From NCBI GenBank assembly GCA_040266255.1, contig JBDQEV010000002.1:1-57770 (forward strand): a stretch of DNA of 57,770 bases, read 5' to 3'. A model generated the notes under the pieces. That model saw nothing but the letters and a program-made list of their open reading frames with translations. It made no database searches and was not told the DNA's origin. This DNA is from Comchoanobacter sp040266255 (GTDB lineage Bacteria; Pseudomonadota; Gammaproteobacteria; Comchoanobacterales; Comchoanobacteraceae). A program made the position numbers and the translations under genes. Shown in pieces: positions 26,846-36,714 of the stretch. Every line of letters starts with the position of its first letter. Positions within the stretch are counted from its first letter, which is position 1.

Positions 26846-28033
26846 ATGAGAGGCAATTCTCTTTTTATGCACTCGGGTGGAGTAACATCAGTTGTCAATA
26901 CTGTTGTTCATACGCTTAGATCTGAGCTAGGTGATAATCTACTCATTTGCCCCTACGGTGTAACAGGCCTCTCTAGATCTATCCATATGGCCAGCCAAGA
27001 CATCAACTGGAGTCATATTGAGAATTCTCCAGCTATGGCCTTTGGCTCAAGCCGCCTTCGCCTTCCAGAACTTAAGACACACCCAGAGTTTTACCAAAAA
27101 CTATTCAATAACTTCAAAGAAAAGAATATTGGAACAGTATTTTGTAATGGAGGAAACAATTCACAGCATGTTGCTGCTCAAATTGAGCAAGCAGCAGCTA
27201 CACTTCAGCAACCGCTTCAAGTGATCGGAATCCCCAAAACGATCGATAATGATGTGTTACATACTGATACCGCAATAGGGTTTGGTTCAGCAGCCAAGTA
27301 TACTGCTATCTCCTGCATGGAAGTTTCACTTGACCTTGCTTCAATGTGCCATACGAACTCCAAAGTACTCATTTTCCAGACGATGGGTAGAAATGTTGGT
27401 TGGCTTGCTGCTGCTAGTGCAATTGCAAAACAGCATCCATTTGCAGGCCCTCATCTTATACTAGTACCAGAAGCATCTTTTAGCATTGATACACTGCTTC
27501 AGAAAATCCAATACCATCTGAGGCAACATAACCATGTGGTCATTTGTTTAGCTGAAGGAATCACACACTTTAATGAGTTATACCCCAACCAGCCCACACC
27601 TGCGCACAAACTTGGCGCACTCATACAGCAGCATTTCAACCTCAGCAGTCATATTGTTATCCCAGACTACTTGCAAAGAGCAGCCAGGCACATTGCGTCC
27701 TCTACTGATATCGAGCAAAGCATTGCAATGACCCAGCATGCAATGAAACTTGCTAAGAATGGACAGTCTGGTATAATGATCACAGTAGATAGAATCAGCG
27801 AATCGCCTTATGCATGGAAAGTTAACCATGTACCGTTAAGTAAAGTAGCCGGGCATGAGCGATCATTGCCACGCGAATTTTTGACCCGTGATGAAATGCA
27901 TATAAATCAACAAGGCATCGATTATATTCAGCCTCTTATACAAGGCGAGAGTTTACCGATTTTTAAAAACGGCATTCCCTGCTACTCAAACGAAATTTAT
28001 CAATGTATTGAAAAAATACAACAGACAGATTAG
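26846..28033 (+). CDS. Phosphofructokinase, pyrophosphate-type subfamily
   Basis: 395 residues. The family phosphorylates fructose 6-phosphate in glycolysis, using PPi or ATP. MHSGGVTSVVN at the N-terminus and GHERSLPREFL near the C-terminus match the PPi-dependent group. The catalytic PKTIDND is at 130-136 and TMGRNVGWLAA follows. The phosphate/metal loop, GGDG in ATP enzymes and GGDD or GGxD in PPi enzymes, reads GGNNS at 102-106. Both positions are Asn, so donor choice, or even activity, is uncertain. It lies 29 nt after rplS and 9 nt before the acyltransferase fusion. Confidence 0.85.
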   Translation: MRGNSLFMHSGGVTSVVNTVVHTLRSELGDNLLICPYGVTGLSRSIHMASQDINWSHIENSPAMAFGSSRLRLPELKTHPEFYQKLFNNFKEKNIGTVFCNGGNNSQHVAAQIEQAAATLQQPLQVIGIPKTIDNDVLHTDTAIGFGSAAKYTAISCMEVSLDLASMCHTNSKVLIFQTMGRNVGWLAAASAIAKQHPFAGPHLILVPEASFSIDTLLQKIQYHLRQHNHVVICLAEGITHFNELYPNQPTPAHKLGALIQQHFNLSSHIVIPDYLQRAARHIASSTDIEQSIAMTQHAMKLAKNGQSGIMITVDRISESPYAWKVNHVPLSKVAGHERSLPREFLTRDEMHINQQGIDYIQPLIQGESLPIFKNGIPCYSNEIYQCIEKIQQTD

Positions 28034-28042
28034 GAGAAATAT

Positions 28043-31000
28043 ATGATTCATACATTTGGATTATTAAAAACAAGAAAATTCCTACCCTTATTTATTACTC
28101 AGATGCTGAATGCACTCAATGATAATATTTTAAGGAGCGCAATCACTATTTTCATTACTTTCAAGTTGGTCAGTAGTGCAACCTATGCGAGCTTTTGGAC
28201 AACCATTGCAACCGGAATGTTCATGCTGCCTACCTTGTTATTTTCAGCGCTTGCCGGTGACTTAGCAGACAAATTCAAAAAAGTTTATATCTTGCGTGCA
28301 GTAAAGATTGCGGAAGTTTTTATTGTTTTGCTGACCAGCTACCTTTTAACTCAAGAAGTTGTCAATCCATCTTCACTGGTTCTATGCGTTTTTCTCATGG
28401 GAACACACGCTGCTATCTTTAGCCCGGCAAAGTTTGCTTATTTACCCGAATATTTAGAGCAAGAAGAACTACTGCCCGCAAATGGTTTGATTGAAGGATC
28501 GACCTTTATTGTCATTGCACTTGGCAGTGGTCTTGGCTCACTCAGTACTTTAGATAATGGCTACGGCTTAAAATTCTTAATCTATAGTATGATTATACTT
28601 TCAGCTGCAGGCCTTATTTCTAGCTTTTTGGTCCCTCCCAATCGTGCACAATCTCCAAACACTCACATTCGTAAAAACTTTTTAACTGCCACTCAAACAG
28701 AAATAGATAGCGCTTATACGAATGATTCAATATGGATGCCCATGCTTGGCATATCATGGTTCTGGGTTTTAGGCACTGTGTATATGACCAACCTGGTTAA
28801 TTATGTACAATTCAGCCTCAAATATGACTCTATGGTATTTGCTTTTCTCAATATTATTTTCACTCTAGGCATTGGAATTGGATCTTTACTTTGTAATAAA
28901 CTCATGAAAGGTGAGATCCACACTCGCTATGTACCTATCAGTCTATTCGTCACCTCCATATTTGGTTTACATCTATATTCTGGAACCTACCCTGCTACAG
29001 ATGACAATACAGTTTTAGGTCTATACCACTTCTTAACTCAACTTCATAATTATCGAGTAATGGCCGATTTATTTATCATTGCAGTAGCAGCAGGGATTTA
29101 TGTTGTTCCATTATATACAATCCTGCAAAAAAACAGCCCGATAGATCACTGTTCAAGAATAATGGCAGCAACAAATGTAGTTGCCGCCCTCTTCATGATT
29201 GTGGCGACAGTTGTCGCATTTTTTGCGCTATATACCGTCAATATCTCAGTTGCAAAACTTTATCTCATCTTGTCTATTCTGAACCTGCCGATTAGTATTT
29301 ATTTAATTAAGATATTACCAGCATCTTCAGTAAAACCTATTTTAATGAGAATAATTGGCTGGCTTTTCTCAATTAAAACCAATGGCATTGAAAACCTGCA
29401 TGCTGCATCCAACCGACTGATTGTGATATGTAACCATGTTAGCTACCTTGACGGGATCATACTCTCTTTATTTTTACCTGGAGAGTTTATTTTTGCGATT
29501 GACTCAAATGTAGCCAAATGGCGTATTTGTAAAATACTAAAACAATTTGTAGAATTGCATGAGATCGATCCTACAAACCCGATGCGTGCAAAAACCATTG
29601 CCAAACAGGTTGAGCAAGGCAAACGCTTGGTCATCTTCCCAGAAGGACGATTAACCAATACTGGGTGCATCATGAAGATCTACCCCGGTCCTGTCGCAAT
29701 TGCTGAATGGGCAGATGCAGAAATCCTAGCCGTACATTTAGGCGGCGATATTAATCACAACCGCTTTACCAGGTTAGGTAAGTTATTTAAACAAAAAATA
29801 TTCACCCCTATTACCATATCAATCTTGCCAGTATTTAAACTTAAGCCTGTAGATCCAAAAATTAGTTCAAAAGAGAAACGTGAAATACATGTACAACAGA
29901 TTTATGACAGCATGGTTTACGCAAGTTATATTAGTGCTGAAAGAAGAACCATCTATCAGCAACTCTTGCATAGTGGAAAAGTACACGGTTATAGTACAAA
30001 AATCCTACAAGATATGACATTCACTGAGCTATCATATAGAAGCCTTATTCTTAAAACACAAATTTTAGGGAATGCTCTACACCAGGCCTTAAACCAAGAT
30101 TCATATGTAGGCCTAATGCTACCGAACACCAATGCATGCGCTGTTACTGTTTATGCGCTGTATGCATACCGAAAAGTCCCTGTAATGATGAACTATACTG
30201 CAGGCCCAGCGAGCATGGCCTCAAGCTGTGTCACCAGCAATATTAAAACCTTGATTACTTCCAGACAGTTCATTGCCAAAGCAGAGCTCACAGAAGAACT
30301 AAAAGCAATGCGCAAGCATTTAGATCATGTGATATTCTTAGAAGATATTGCTAAGAACATCAGCCTAACTGATAAGCTATCTGGTGCATGGCGTTACTTA
30401 ACTTTGAATCGCTTCTATCGCAAAAACCCTCAATTGATCTCAAATATTGATTCACCTGCTGTAATGCTGATTACTTCAGGCTCAGAAGGAACACCTAAAG
30501 TCGTTGTACTTTCGCATCGAAACCTGGTCGCAAATGGCATACAGTCATTGTCCACAATGGACTTAAATCCAACAGACTCTATGTTCAATGCGCTACCAAT
30601 GTTCCATGCATTTGGGTTTACGCTGGGAACTATTACGCCTATTTCATATGGCATTCCAACCTTTTTATTCCCAAATCCAAAACAGTTTTCTACTGTAGTT
30701 GAGCTGATTTATGATAGACGCTCAACCATACTGATTGGAACCAACACCTTCCTAAATGCTTATCTCAAAGTCTCTACATCTTATGACTTTGCAAACTTAA
30801 GAGTTGTTTTTGCAGGTGGTGAGAAGCTTCAAGATGAAACTCGAAATGCCTGGCTAGAACAAAGAGGCATAAGAGTTTATGAAGGATATGGGACAACTGA
30901 ATGCGGACCAGTTATCAGTGCAAATACCCTGATGAACAATAAAGTCGGTACAGTCGGCAAAATATTACCTGGTATCGAATATAGATTTAATCCATTCCCA

Positions 31001-31519
31001 GGTGTTGAGAGCGGTGGTGAACTATGCATTCGTGGGGAGAATATAATGCTAGGTTATATCTTCAATGAAAATCCTGGTCAAATAGTTTCTCTTCCAAATG
31101 GCTGGTATGACACAGGTGATGTTGTTGCCATAGATGATGAAGGTTACATCAAGATCGTAGATCGTATTAAGCGTTTTGCAAAAGTATCAGGAGAAATGGT
31201 CTCTCTATCCGCTATTGAAAACGAAGTTGCAATCTGCTGGCCTGATCATCGTCACGGCGTTGTAAGCATCCAGGATAGTAAACGTGGTGAGAAACTTGTA
31301 CTTGTGACTGAAAAACCTGATGCAGACCGCTTAGAGCTTGCGAAGAAACTAAAGAATCAAGGGTTAAACCCAATCGCAATTCCATCTAAGATTGAGTTTA
31401 TCAAACAAATCCCTGTTCTTGGCACAGGAAAAGTAGACTATCCAAAAGTGACTGCGTTTTTAAAGAATCTACCTAAACAAGGTAAACAAATTGAGAAAAA
31501 GGAAACGGACCAAGGTTAA
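28043..31519 (+). CDS. LplT-PlsC-Aas fusion: lysophospholipid transporter / acyltransferase / acyl-ACP synthetase
   Basis: 1158 residues in three modules. Residues 1-425 form a 12-helix MFS transporter of LplT type (FITQMLNALNDNILRSA). Residues about 435-640 are a PlsC-like acyltransferase with the HX4D box NHVSYLDG (His465, Asp470) and FPEGRLTNTG. Residues about 650-1158 are an AMP-forming acyl ligase with ITSGSEGTPKVVV (about 811), YEGYGTTECGP (about 947) and YDTGDVV. Together these flip lysophospholipid inward and reacylate it. E. coli does this with separate LplT and Aas proteins; the three-part fusion is known from other bacteria. A good AGGAG Shine-Dalgarno precedes it. Its stop overlaps the convergent MFS gene by 4 nt. 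Confidence 0.92.
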   Translation: MIHTFGLLKTRKFLPLFITQMLNALNDNILRSAITIFITFKLVSSATYASFWTTIATGMFMLPTLLFSALAGDLADKFKKVYILRAVKIAEVFIVLLTSYLLTQEVVNPSSLVLCVFLMGTHAAIFSPAKFAYLPEYLEQEELLPANGLIEGSTFIVIALGSGLGSLSTLDNGYGLKFLIYSMIILSAAGLISSFLVPPNRAQSPNTHIRKNFLTATQTEIDSAYTNDSIWMPMLGISWFWVLGTVYMTNLVNYVQFSLKYDSMVFAFLNIIFTLGIGIGSLLCNKLMKGEIHTRYVPISLFVTSIFGLHLYSGTYPATDDNTVLGLYHFLTQLHNYRVMADLFIIAVAAGIYVVPLYTILQKNSPIDHCSRIMAATNVVAALFMIVATVVAFFALYTVNISVAKLYLILSILNLPISIYLIKILPASSVKPILMRIIGWLFSIKTNGIENLHAASNRLIVICNHVSYLDGIILSLFLPGEFIFAIDSNVAKWRICKILKQFVELHEIDPTNPMRAKTIAKQVEQGKRLVIFPEGRLTNTGCIMKIYPGPVAIAEWADAEILAVHLGGDINHNRFTRLGKLFKQKIFTPITISILPVFKLKPVDPKISSKEKREIHVQQIYDSMVYASYISAERRTIYQQLLHSGKVHGYSTKILQDMTFTELSYRSLILKTQILGNALHQALNQDSYVGLMLPNTNACAVTVYALYAYRKVPVMMNYTAGPASMASSCVTSNIKTLITSRQFIAKAELTEELKAMRKHLDHVIFLEDIAKNISLTDKLSGAWRYLTLNRFYRKNPQLISNIDSPAVMLITSGSEGTPKVVVLSHRNLVANGIQSLSTMDLNPTDSMFNALPMFHAFGFTLGTITPISYGIPTFLFPNPKQFSTVVELIYDRRSTILIGTNTFLNAYLKVSTSYDFANLRVVFAGGEKLQDETRNAWLEQRGIRVYEGYGTTECGPVISANTLMNNKVGTVGKILPGIEYRFNPFPGVESGGELCIRGENIMLGYIFNENPGQIVSLPNGWYDTGDVVAIDDEGYIKIVDRIKRFAKVSGEMVSLSAIENEVAICWPDHRHGVVSIQDSKRGEKLVLVTEKPDADRLELAKKLKNQGLNPIAIPSKIEFIKQIPVLGTGKVDYPKVTAFLKNLPKQGKQIEKKETDQG

Positions 31520-32748
31520 CTTTGGTCCTCCACAAATCGACTGAGTAAGAACGCAATAATAAATGCTACAGGCATCCAACTAAATGCTAAAAGATAATCT
31601 TCTGCAGCATAAAACCTAACACCATTGTGCATAGCACCACTCCATAACAAATCAAGCATCATTCCTACCAGTGGCATTGCTAGTGTACCACATAAGATTG
31701 AGCCCATATTACAGAACGCAACTGATGTTCCTGATACTGCCTCACCATTTAGTTCTCCTGCTGTTGCATATGCCAGCACAAGTCCTGTATTCACAAAACC
31801 AAATAGTAGTAAGTTAATGTCTAGAAGCCATACTGGCATCTGATTAAAATATAAGACTGGCAACATCAACACAAAGCTCAGTATAGCTGATAAACTCATA
31901 ATGACTTGTCTTTTCTTCAGGTAATCAGATAAGATACCGATTAAAATACCACCCAAAGCCCAACCAATAAAGATATTACTAATCGCAACAGATGCTTGGT
32001 GTTGCGTTAAACTGTCATGAGTAGAGACCAAATAGTCAACACCCCAAAATTCCCCAAATGCTGCTGTGGGCAAATATAGGAAGCCTGCATATAAAGCATT
32101 GTACCAGCTTTGGGGATTACCCATAATTTTCATCAAGCTCTCTGAAATTGAGTACTGCGAATGCCCCTGTATATCCTTTTCATGCTTATTCTGCTTGAGA
32201 AGAACGATCATTAACAATATCAGCCCCAATAGCAACCATGACAAACTCTTAATTGCCATCCTCCAATGCGTATCAATCAATAAGTGATCTACATAGATAT
32301 TTCCAAACACCACCCCAAGCATACCGAGTACTTGAGTACAACCAGCAAGTGTTGCTAAATATTGACGATCAAACCATAGCATCGCCAGTCGCATACTCAC
32401 AACAAAGCTAAATGCACCCATAGCACCTTGCAACATTCTAGCAAAAAAAGCACTTTGGATAGAATATGATTCAGAGAACCACTGGTTTGCAAATAAAAAT
32501 ACTGCCGCTGAAATCAGCAAGACACGATGTGCGGGGTAACGATCAACGATCCGACCAACAAACAACTGCATGGCTAAATAAGTATAATAAAATCCAGCTG
32601 CTAAATGCCCTACTTCCGATGCTTCAATGGCAAATTCATTTCTGAGTGGTGCAATCATCACACTTGGAGAAACTCGACAAGCATATTGGATCATGAACGT
32701 TAGTGCACCAAGGCCCCAGACTATTATAGGATAAATCATTGAAATCAT
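31516..32748 (-). CDS. Major facilitator superfamily transporter
   Basis: 410 residues with about 12 transmembrane helices. The loop 2-3 region reads FVGRIVDRYPAHRVLLISA, a variant of the MFS motif GxxxDRxGRR, and RMLQGAMGAFSF follows. The substrate cannot be told from sequence. It is convergent with the LplT-Aas fusion and divergent from holC. No Shine-Dalgarno is visible at ATG 32748 or at the in-frame ATG three codons later; instead a perfect 29-bp inverted repeat ends 4 nt upstream. Confidence 0.87.
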   Translation of the reverse strand: MISMIYPIIVWGLGALTFMIQYACRVSPSVMIAPLRNEFAIEASEVGHLAAGFYYTYLAMQLFVGRIVDRYPAHRVLLISAAVFLFANQWFSESYSIQSAFFARMLQGAMGAFSFVVSMRLAMLWFDRQYLATLAGCTQVLGMLGVVFGNIYVDHLLIDTHWRMAIKSLSWLLLGLILLMIVLLKQNKHEKDIQGHSQYSISESLMKIMGNPQSWYNALYAGFLYLPTAAFGEFWGVDYLVSTHDSLTQHQASVAISNIFIGWALGGILIGILSDYLKKRQVIMSLSAILSFVLMLPVLYFNQMPVWLLDINLLLFGFVNTGLVLAYATAGELNGEAVSGTSVAFCNMGSILCGTLAMPLVGMMLDLLWSGAMHNGVRFYAAEDYLLAFSWMPVAFIIAFLLSRFVEDQS

Positions 32749-32752
32749 ATTA

Positions 32753-32781
32753 AGTTTATATCGATTAATTAGATATAAACT
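32753..32781. promoter_or_regulatory. 29-bp perfect inverted repeat upstream of the MFS gene
   Basis: Arms AGTTTATATC (32753-32762) and GATATAAACT (32772-32781) enclose a 9-nt AT-rich loop. The repeat ends 4 nt before the MFS start codon. The same 10-9-10 design with the same 4-nt gap precedes the lipase-like gene at 43429. It could be a dimeric repressor site or an mRNA hairpin; there is no T-run, so a terminator is unlikely. Function is inferred only. Confidence 0.55.
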
Positions 32782-32860
32782 ACCATAATTTAACGATAAA
32801 GACCACTTGATCTCATTGGTGATCCATGCTCATATATAGATAAATTAATTCAGATAACCA

Positions 32861-33223
32861 ATGATTGAGTTTCACATTCACCAAAAACCAGATCCCAGCT
32901 GGCAAGTCCTAGCTGACTATATTGCCAACATCTGGCCAAAAGAAAACCTTTGTATAGTCGCTAATCCACAAGATATTGATACGATTGAAAATGCAATTTG
33001 GTCAACCAAAGATCGCTTTATTCCGATCAGTCAAACTCACCAATTGCCAGGTATTATTTATCTCTCAAGTCAAGCCCCACCAAAAGACTACTGGGTAATT
33101 AACACCAGTACTTTACAACTCCCCAATGTTAATCTCGAATGGGTCACTAACCTGCCCAAAGGTCGCGAGCGTTATAAGCACTGGCAAACTTCCGGACTAG
33201 AAATACAAGTTGTCAAACTCTAA
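32861..33223 (+). CDS. holC: DNA polymerase III chi subunit HolC
   Basis: 120 residues (E. coli HolC has 147). Chi links the clamp loader to SSB at the replication fork. Recognisable segments are the IENAIWSTKDRFIPIS equivalent of the E. coli LDEALW...FVPH block and the C-terminal RERYKHWQTSGLEI, matching RERYKAYRVAGF. The position upstream of valS, as in many gammaproteobacteria, supports the call, although another gene now sits between them. Conservation of HolC is low, hence the reduced confidence. Confidence 0.8.
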   Translation: MIEFHIHQKPDPSWQVLADYIANIWPKENLCIVANPQDIDTIENAIWSTKDRFIPISQTHQLPGIIYLSSQAPPKDYWVINTSTLQLPNVNLEWVTNLPKGRERYKHWQTSGLEIQVVKL

Positions 33224-33252
33224 TCTTTGTGAGTGCAGCTCTACCCTCCTGT

Positions 33253-33858
33253 CTAAGGACTTGACGCGTTGCTAGGATCACTAACCGCGCTGCTAGGATC
33301 ACCGTTAGGACTCTGTCTTGCCCCCTCATCAATATAATCATTACAAAAATCGCCAGATAAAACAGTATTATGCTCATCTGGGCTTGATATACCATCCAGC
33401 CCTTGCATATATGTTCTAAATTGCCCCAAAGCACTATTATCTACTTCACTAGTCACTTCTGTATTATGCTCTGCTTTATGAGCTGCATTGAGCAAAAGGC
33501 TTTCATGATTTTGCTGTTGCGTTTGCAGTGCAGTACGAAACTCTTCATTATCTGATAAATTTCTATACCACCCTATACTTTGAAAATTTGCATACAAACT
33601 TCCAGGTTGATTTCTGCTTTCCAGTGCACCTTGGATAACATTACTCATTACCACATGCTGAGCTTTATTTCCCTCAAGAAAAGTATTGCTATAGTCCATG
33701 AACTGTATGTATTTCAGACCAAATTTAAACTCTACATTTTGTTGTGCTTCTGGTGAAACATTTTTAGCAAACGTACAGTTATCAAACCGCATAGCACTTT
33801 TCCCTAGAGCAATGATTTTTTGTGTCAACTCACTAGGTTGATTTTGTTGTGTTGGCAT
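33253..33858 (-). CDS. Hypothetical protein inserted between holC and valS
   Basis: 201 residues, soluble, no signal peptide or membrane helix. The N-terminus is Gln-rich; the C-terminus is Ser/Pro/Asp-rich and disordered-looking (GDPSSAVSDPSNASSP). A good Shine-Dalgarno (TGGAG) precedes ATG 33858. It lies on the opposite strand to both flanking genes, which elsewhere usually stay adjacent, so it looks like an insertion. No family recognised. A polar disordered C-terminus is common in type IV-secreted effectors, but that is speculation. Confidence 0.65.
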   Translation of the reverse strand: MPTQQNQPSELTQKIIALGKSAMRFDNCTFAKNVSPEAQQNVEFKFGLKYIQFMDYSNTFLEGNKAQHVVMSNVIQGALESRNQPGSLYANFQSIGWYRNLSDNEEFRTALQTQQQNHESLLLNAAHKAEHNTEVTSEVDNSALGQFRTYMQGLDGISSPDEHNTVLSGDFCNDYIDEGARQSPNGDPSSAVSDPSNASSP

Positions 33859-33990
33859 TTTGTATCTCCAATGTTAATCAATACATTTATCTGCAAAACA
33901 AACATCATGTCAGATTTTATTTTTAAAACATTATTTGCATCATTGAGATGAACTGATAGAATATCAATACCTTAAAAAATACTAATCAAA

Positions 33991-36681
33991 ATGTCTCTAT
34001 CTACCTATGACCCAAAAAGTTTAGAACCTCAGATTTCAGCACAGTGGCAGAATATGGGTTTAGGTCAACCTACTGGCAATGGAGATAACTTTTGTATTAT
34101 GGTACCACCACCTAATATTACAGGCAGTCTACACTTAGGCCATGGCTTACAACTGACCCTATTGGATACCATTTGCCGACATCAACGCTATTTAGGCAAA
34201 AATGTATTACTACAAGTTGGAACTGACCATGCTGGTATTGCAACACAAATGGTTGTTGAAAGAAACCTGGCATTAAAAGGCATCCATAAAAAAGACCTCA
34301 CTAGAAAAGAATTTGTTGATCATATTTGGGACTGGGTTGATGAGTCAGGTGGAACAATTACCCAACAAATGCGTCAAATTGGTGTTTCTGTTGATTGGGA
34401 AACTGAGCGCTTTACACTTGATGAAGAATTTACCACAGCAGTATCTGATACCTTCATCAGACTTTATGAAGAAGGACTGATTTACCGCGGAAAGCGTATG
34501 GTAAACTGGGATACAGTGTTACTAACAGCTGTTTCAGACCTTGAGGTTGAAAATGAAAAACGCAGTGGTCAAATCTGGTACATCAAATATCCACTTGCTG
34601 ATGGTACATTTTTAACAGTTGCTACAACTCGACCTGAGACATTATTTGGTGATCAGGCTGTTTGTGTCCATCCTGATGATGAACGTTACCAACATCTTAT
34701 CGGACAGCATGTAGAACTACCACTGTGTAACCGTGAGATTCCAATCATTGCTGATGATTACGTAGAACCAGAGTTTGGCACAGGATGTGTCAAGATCACC
34801 CCAGCGCATGATTTTAATGATTATGAAATTGGATTAAGACACCAATTACCTCAGCTCAATATCATGCACGACAATGGGACGATGAATGCTGCATGTCCAG
34901 AAGCTTATCAAAATCTTGATCGATTTGAAGCACGTAAAAAAGCAGTGAAAGCACTCGATGAGTTGGGCCTATTAGATCGTGTTGAACCTTATCAGAATTC
35001 AACACCCATTGGGGATCGATCTCTATCTATCCTTGAGCCTAGGCTGACCAACCAGTGGTTTGTAGATATGAAAAAAATGGCCGAGCATGCACTTGCTGCA
35101 CAGAAAGATGGCCGCTTAAACTTTATTCCAAATGTATGGGATAAAACTTATGAAAACTGGTTAGTCGATATTCAAGATTGGTGTATTTCACGCCAACTGA
35201 TGTGGGGGCATCAAGTGCCTGCATACTATGATGTGCAAGGCAATGTCTATGTTGGAAAGTCAGAGCAGGAAATCAGAGAGAAACACCAAATCTCAGGCGA
35301 ATTAAGACAAGATGATGATGTGTTAGATACTTGGTTCTCATCCGCATTATGGCCATTTGCAACTCTTGGCTGGCCAAACCAGACACAACGACTTGAAACA
35401 TTTTATCCCAACCAACTTTTGGTGACTGGTTTTGATATAATATTTTTCTTGGTTGCTAGAATGGTGATGATGGGTATGCATTTAACCAACGAGGTTCCAT
35501 TTAAAGATGTCTTTGTTACTGGACTCATTCGTGATGATAAAGGACAAAAAATGTCCAAAAGTAAAGGAAATGTCTTAGACCCAATCGATCTGATCAATGG
35601 CATTGATATTGAAGATTTGGTTGCAAAACGAACCAAATCATTGATGCAACCAGCTATGAAAGAGCGCATAGAAAAAGAGACCAGAAAGGCATTTCCAAAT
35701 GGTATAGATGCACATGGCACTGATGCACTGCGTTTCACTCTCTTACATCTTTGTACACATGGGCGAGATATCAAATTTGATTTAAATCGTCTAAAAGCTA
35801 GTCGTAATTTTTGTAATAAAATTTGGAATGCAGCAAGACTACTTGAACAAAGTCAGTGTACTGAAAGTAGCCCAGAGTCCCAGCTAGTCTCAAAAGCACT
35901 ATCACACCAGCTGCAGCTACTGCTGGATACAACCTCAAAGCACTTATCTGAATACCGCTTTGATCTCTATGCAACTGCACTGTATGACTTTTTCTGGCAC
36001 CAGTTCTGCGATTGGTTCCTTGAGTGCTCAAAAGCCCTACAATGTAAAGATTTACAGCAACAATTGAATAAAGCATTTGATGATATGCTCATTATATACC
36101 ATCCAGCTTTACCTTTTATCACAGAAGGGATTTGGCAAAACCGTCATAAAGACAGCCCAAGTATCTCAACACTTCAATACCCCCTAGAAAAGTGGTCAAA
36201 GCAACCACAAGCAATTCAAGATTTCAATGAAATAAAAGAAGCCATCAGTCATATTCGAAGAATTCGCTCTGAGTTAAATATTGCTCCTTCGGTGAAATTT
36301 ACATTATATGTCAGTTCTGATGAAAACAAACTAATGGCAAATTATGCAACACTAGTCCAACAACTAGCTGGTATCAAAAGCATTGTCACAACTGAATCCT
36401 CTAAAACCTCATGTGGCTTTATGACTCAATCGATTAAGGCAGCAGTTGAGCTAGAAGGATTGGTGGATATTGAAGCAGAGCAAGTTCGTATTCATAAAAA
36501 GCTGCTCAAGCTTCAAAAGGAATTGAGTAAGATTGAGGGCAAAATTGCAAAACCACATTACAAAGAAAAAGCACCTCAAACACTACAATTGAAGGACATA
36601 GAGGATATAAAAAGGTGTCAATCTGAAATTCACATGCAGCAGCAGTACCTAGATGTTCTAGATACCCTGCTCAATTGCTAA
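33991..36681 (+). CDS. valS: Valyl-tRNA synthetase
   Basis: 896 residues, class Ia synthetase with editing domain. The HIGH-type motif lies in PPPNITGSLHLGHG (about 40-53), the CP1 editing region carries ATTRPETLFGDQAV and the DDVLDTWFSSALWPF block, and the KMSKS loop is in DDKGQKMSKSKGNVLDP (about 519). An anticodon-binding domain and a C-terminal coiled coil (VRIHKKLLKLQKELSKIEGK) follow. It charges tRNA-Val and hydrolyses mischarged Thr. The Shine-Dalgarno is weak. Confidence 0.96.
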   Translation: MSLSTYDPKSLEPQISAQWQNMGLGQPTGNGDNFCIMVPPPNITGSLHLGHGLQLTLLDTICRHQRYLGKNVLLQVGTDHAGIATQMVVERNLALKGIHKKDLTRKEFVDHIWDWVDESGGTITQQMRQIGVSVDWETERFTLDEEFTTAVSDTFIRLYEEGLIYRGKRMVNWDTVLLTAVSDLEVENEKRSGQIWYIKYPLADGTFLTVATTRPETLFGDQAVCVHPDDERYQHLIGQHVELPLCNREIPIIADDYVEPEFGTGCVKITPAHDFNDYEIGLRHQLPQLNIMHDNGTMNAACPEAYQNLDRFEARKKAVKALDELGLLDRVEPYQNSTPIGDRSLSILEPRLTNQWFVDMKKMAEHALAAQKDGRLNFIPNVWDKTYENWLVDIQDWCISRQLMWGHQVPAYYDVQGNVYVGKSEQEIREKHQISGELRQDDDVLDTWFSSALWPFATLGWPNQTQRLETFYPNQLLVTGFDIIFFLVARMVMMGMHLTNEVPFKDVFVTGLIRDDKGQKMSKSKGNVLDPIDLINGIDIEDLVAKRTKSLMQPAMKERIEKETRKAFPNGIDAHGTDALRFTLLHLCTHGRDIKFDLNRLKASRNFCNKIWNAARLLEQSQCTESSPESQLVSKALSHQLQLLLDTTSKHLSEYRFDLYATALYDFFWHQFCDWFLECSKALQCKDLQQQLNKAFDDMLIIYHPALPFITEGIWQNRHKDSPSISTLQYPLEKWSKQPQAIQDFNEIKEAISHIRRIRSELNIAPSVKFTLYVSSDENKLMANYATLVQQLAGIKSIVTTESSKTSCGFMTQSIKAAVELEGLVDIEAEQVRIHKKLLKLQKELSKIEGKIAKPHYKEKAPQTLQLKDIEDIKRCQSEIHMQQQYLDVLDTLLNC

Positions 36682-36714
36682 AACTTCAGAGCCTCAATCA
36701 AATAGCAAGTCTGG

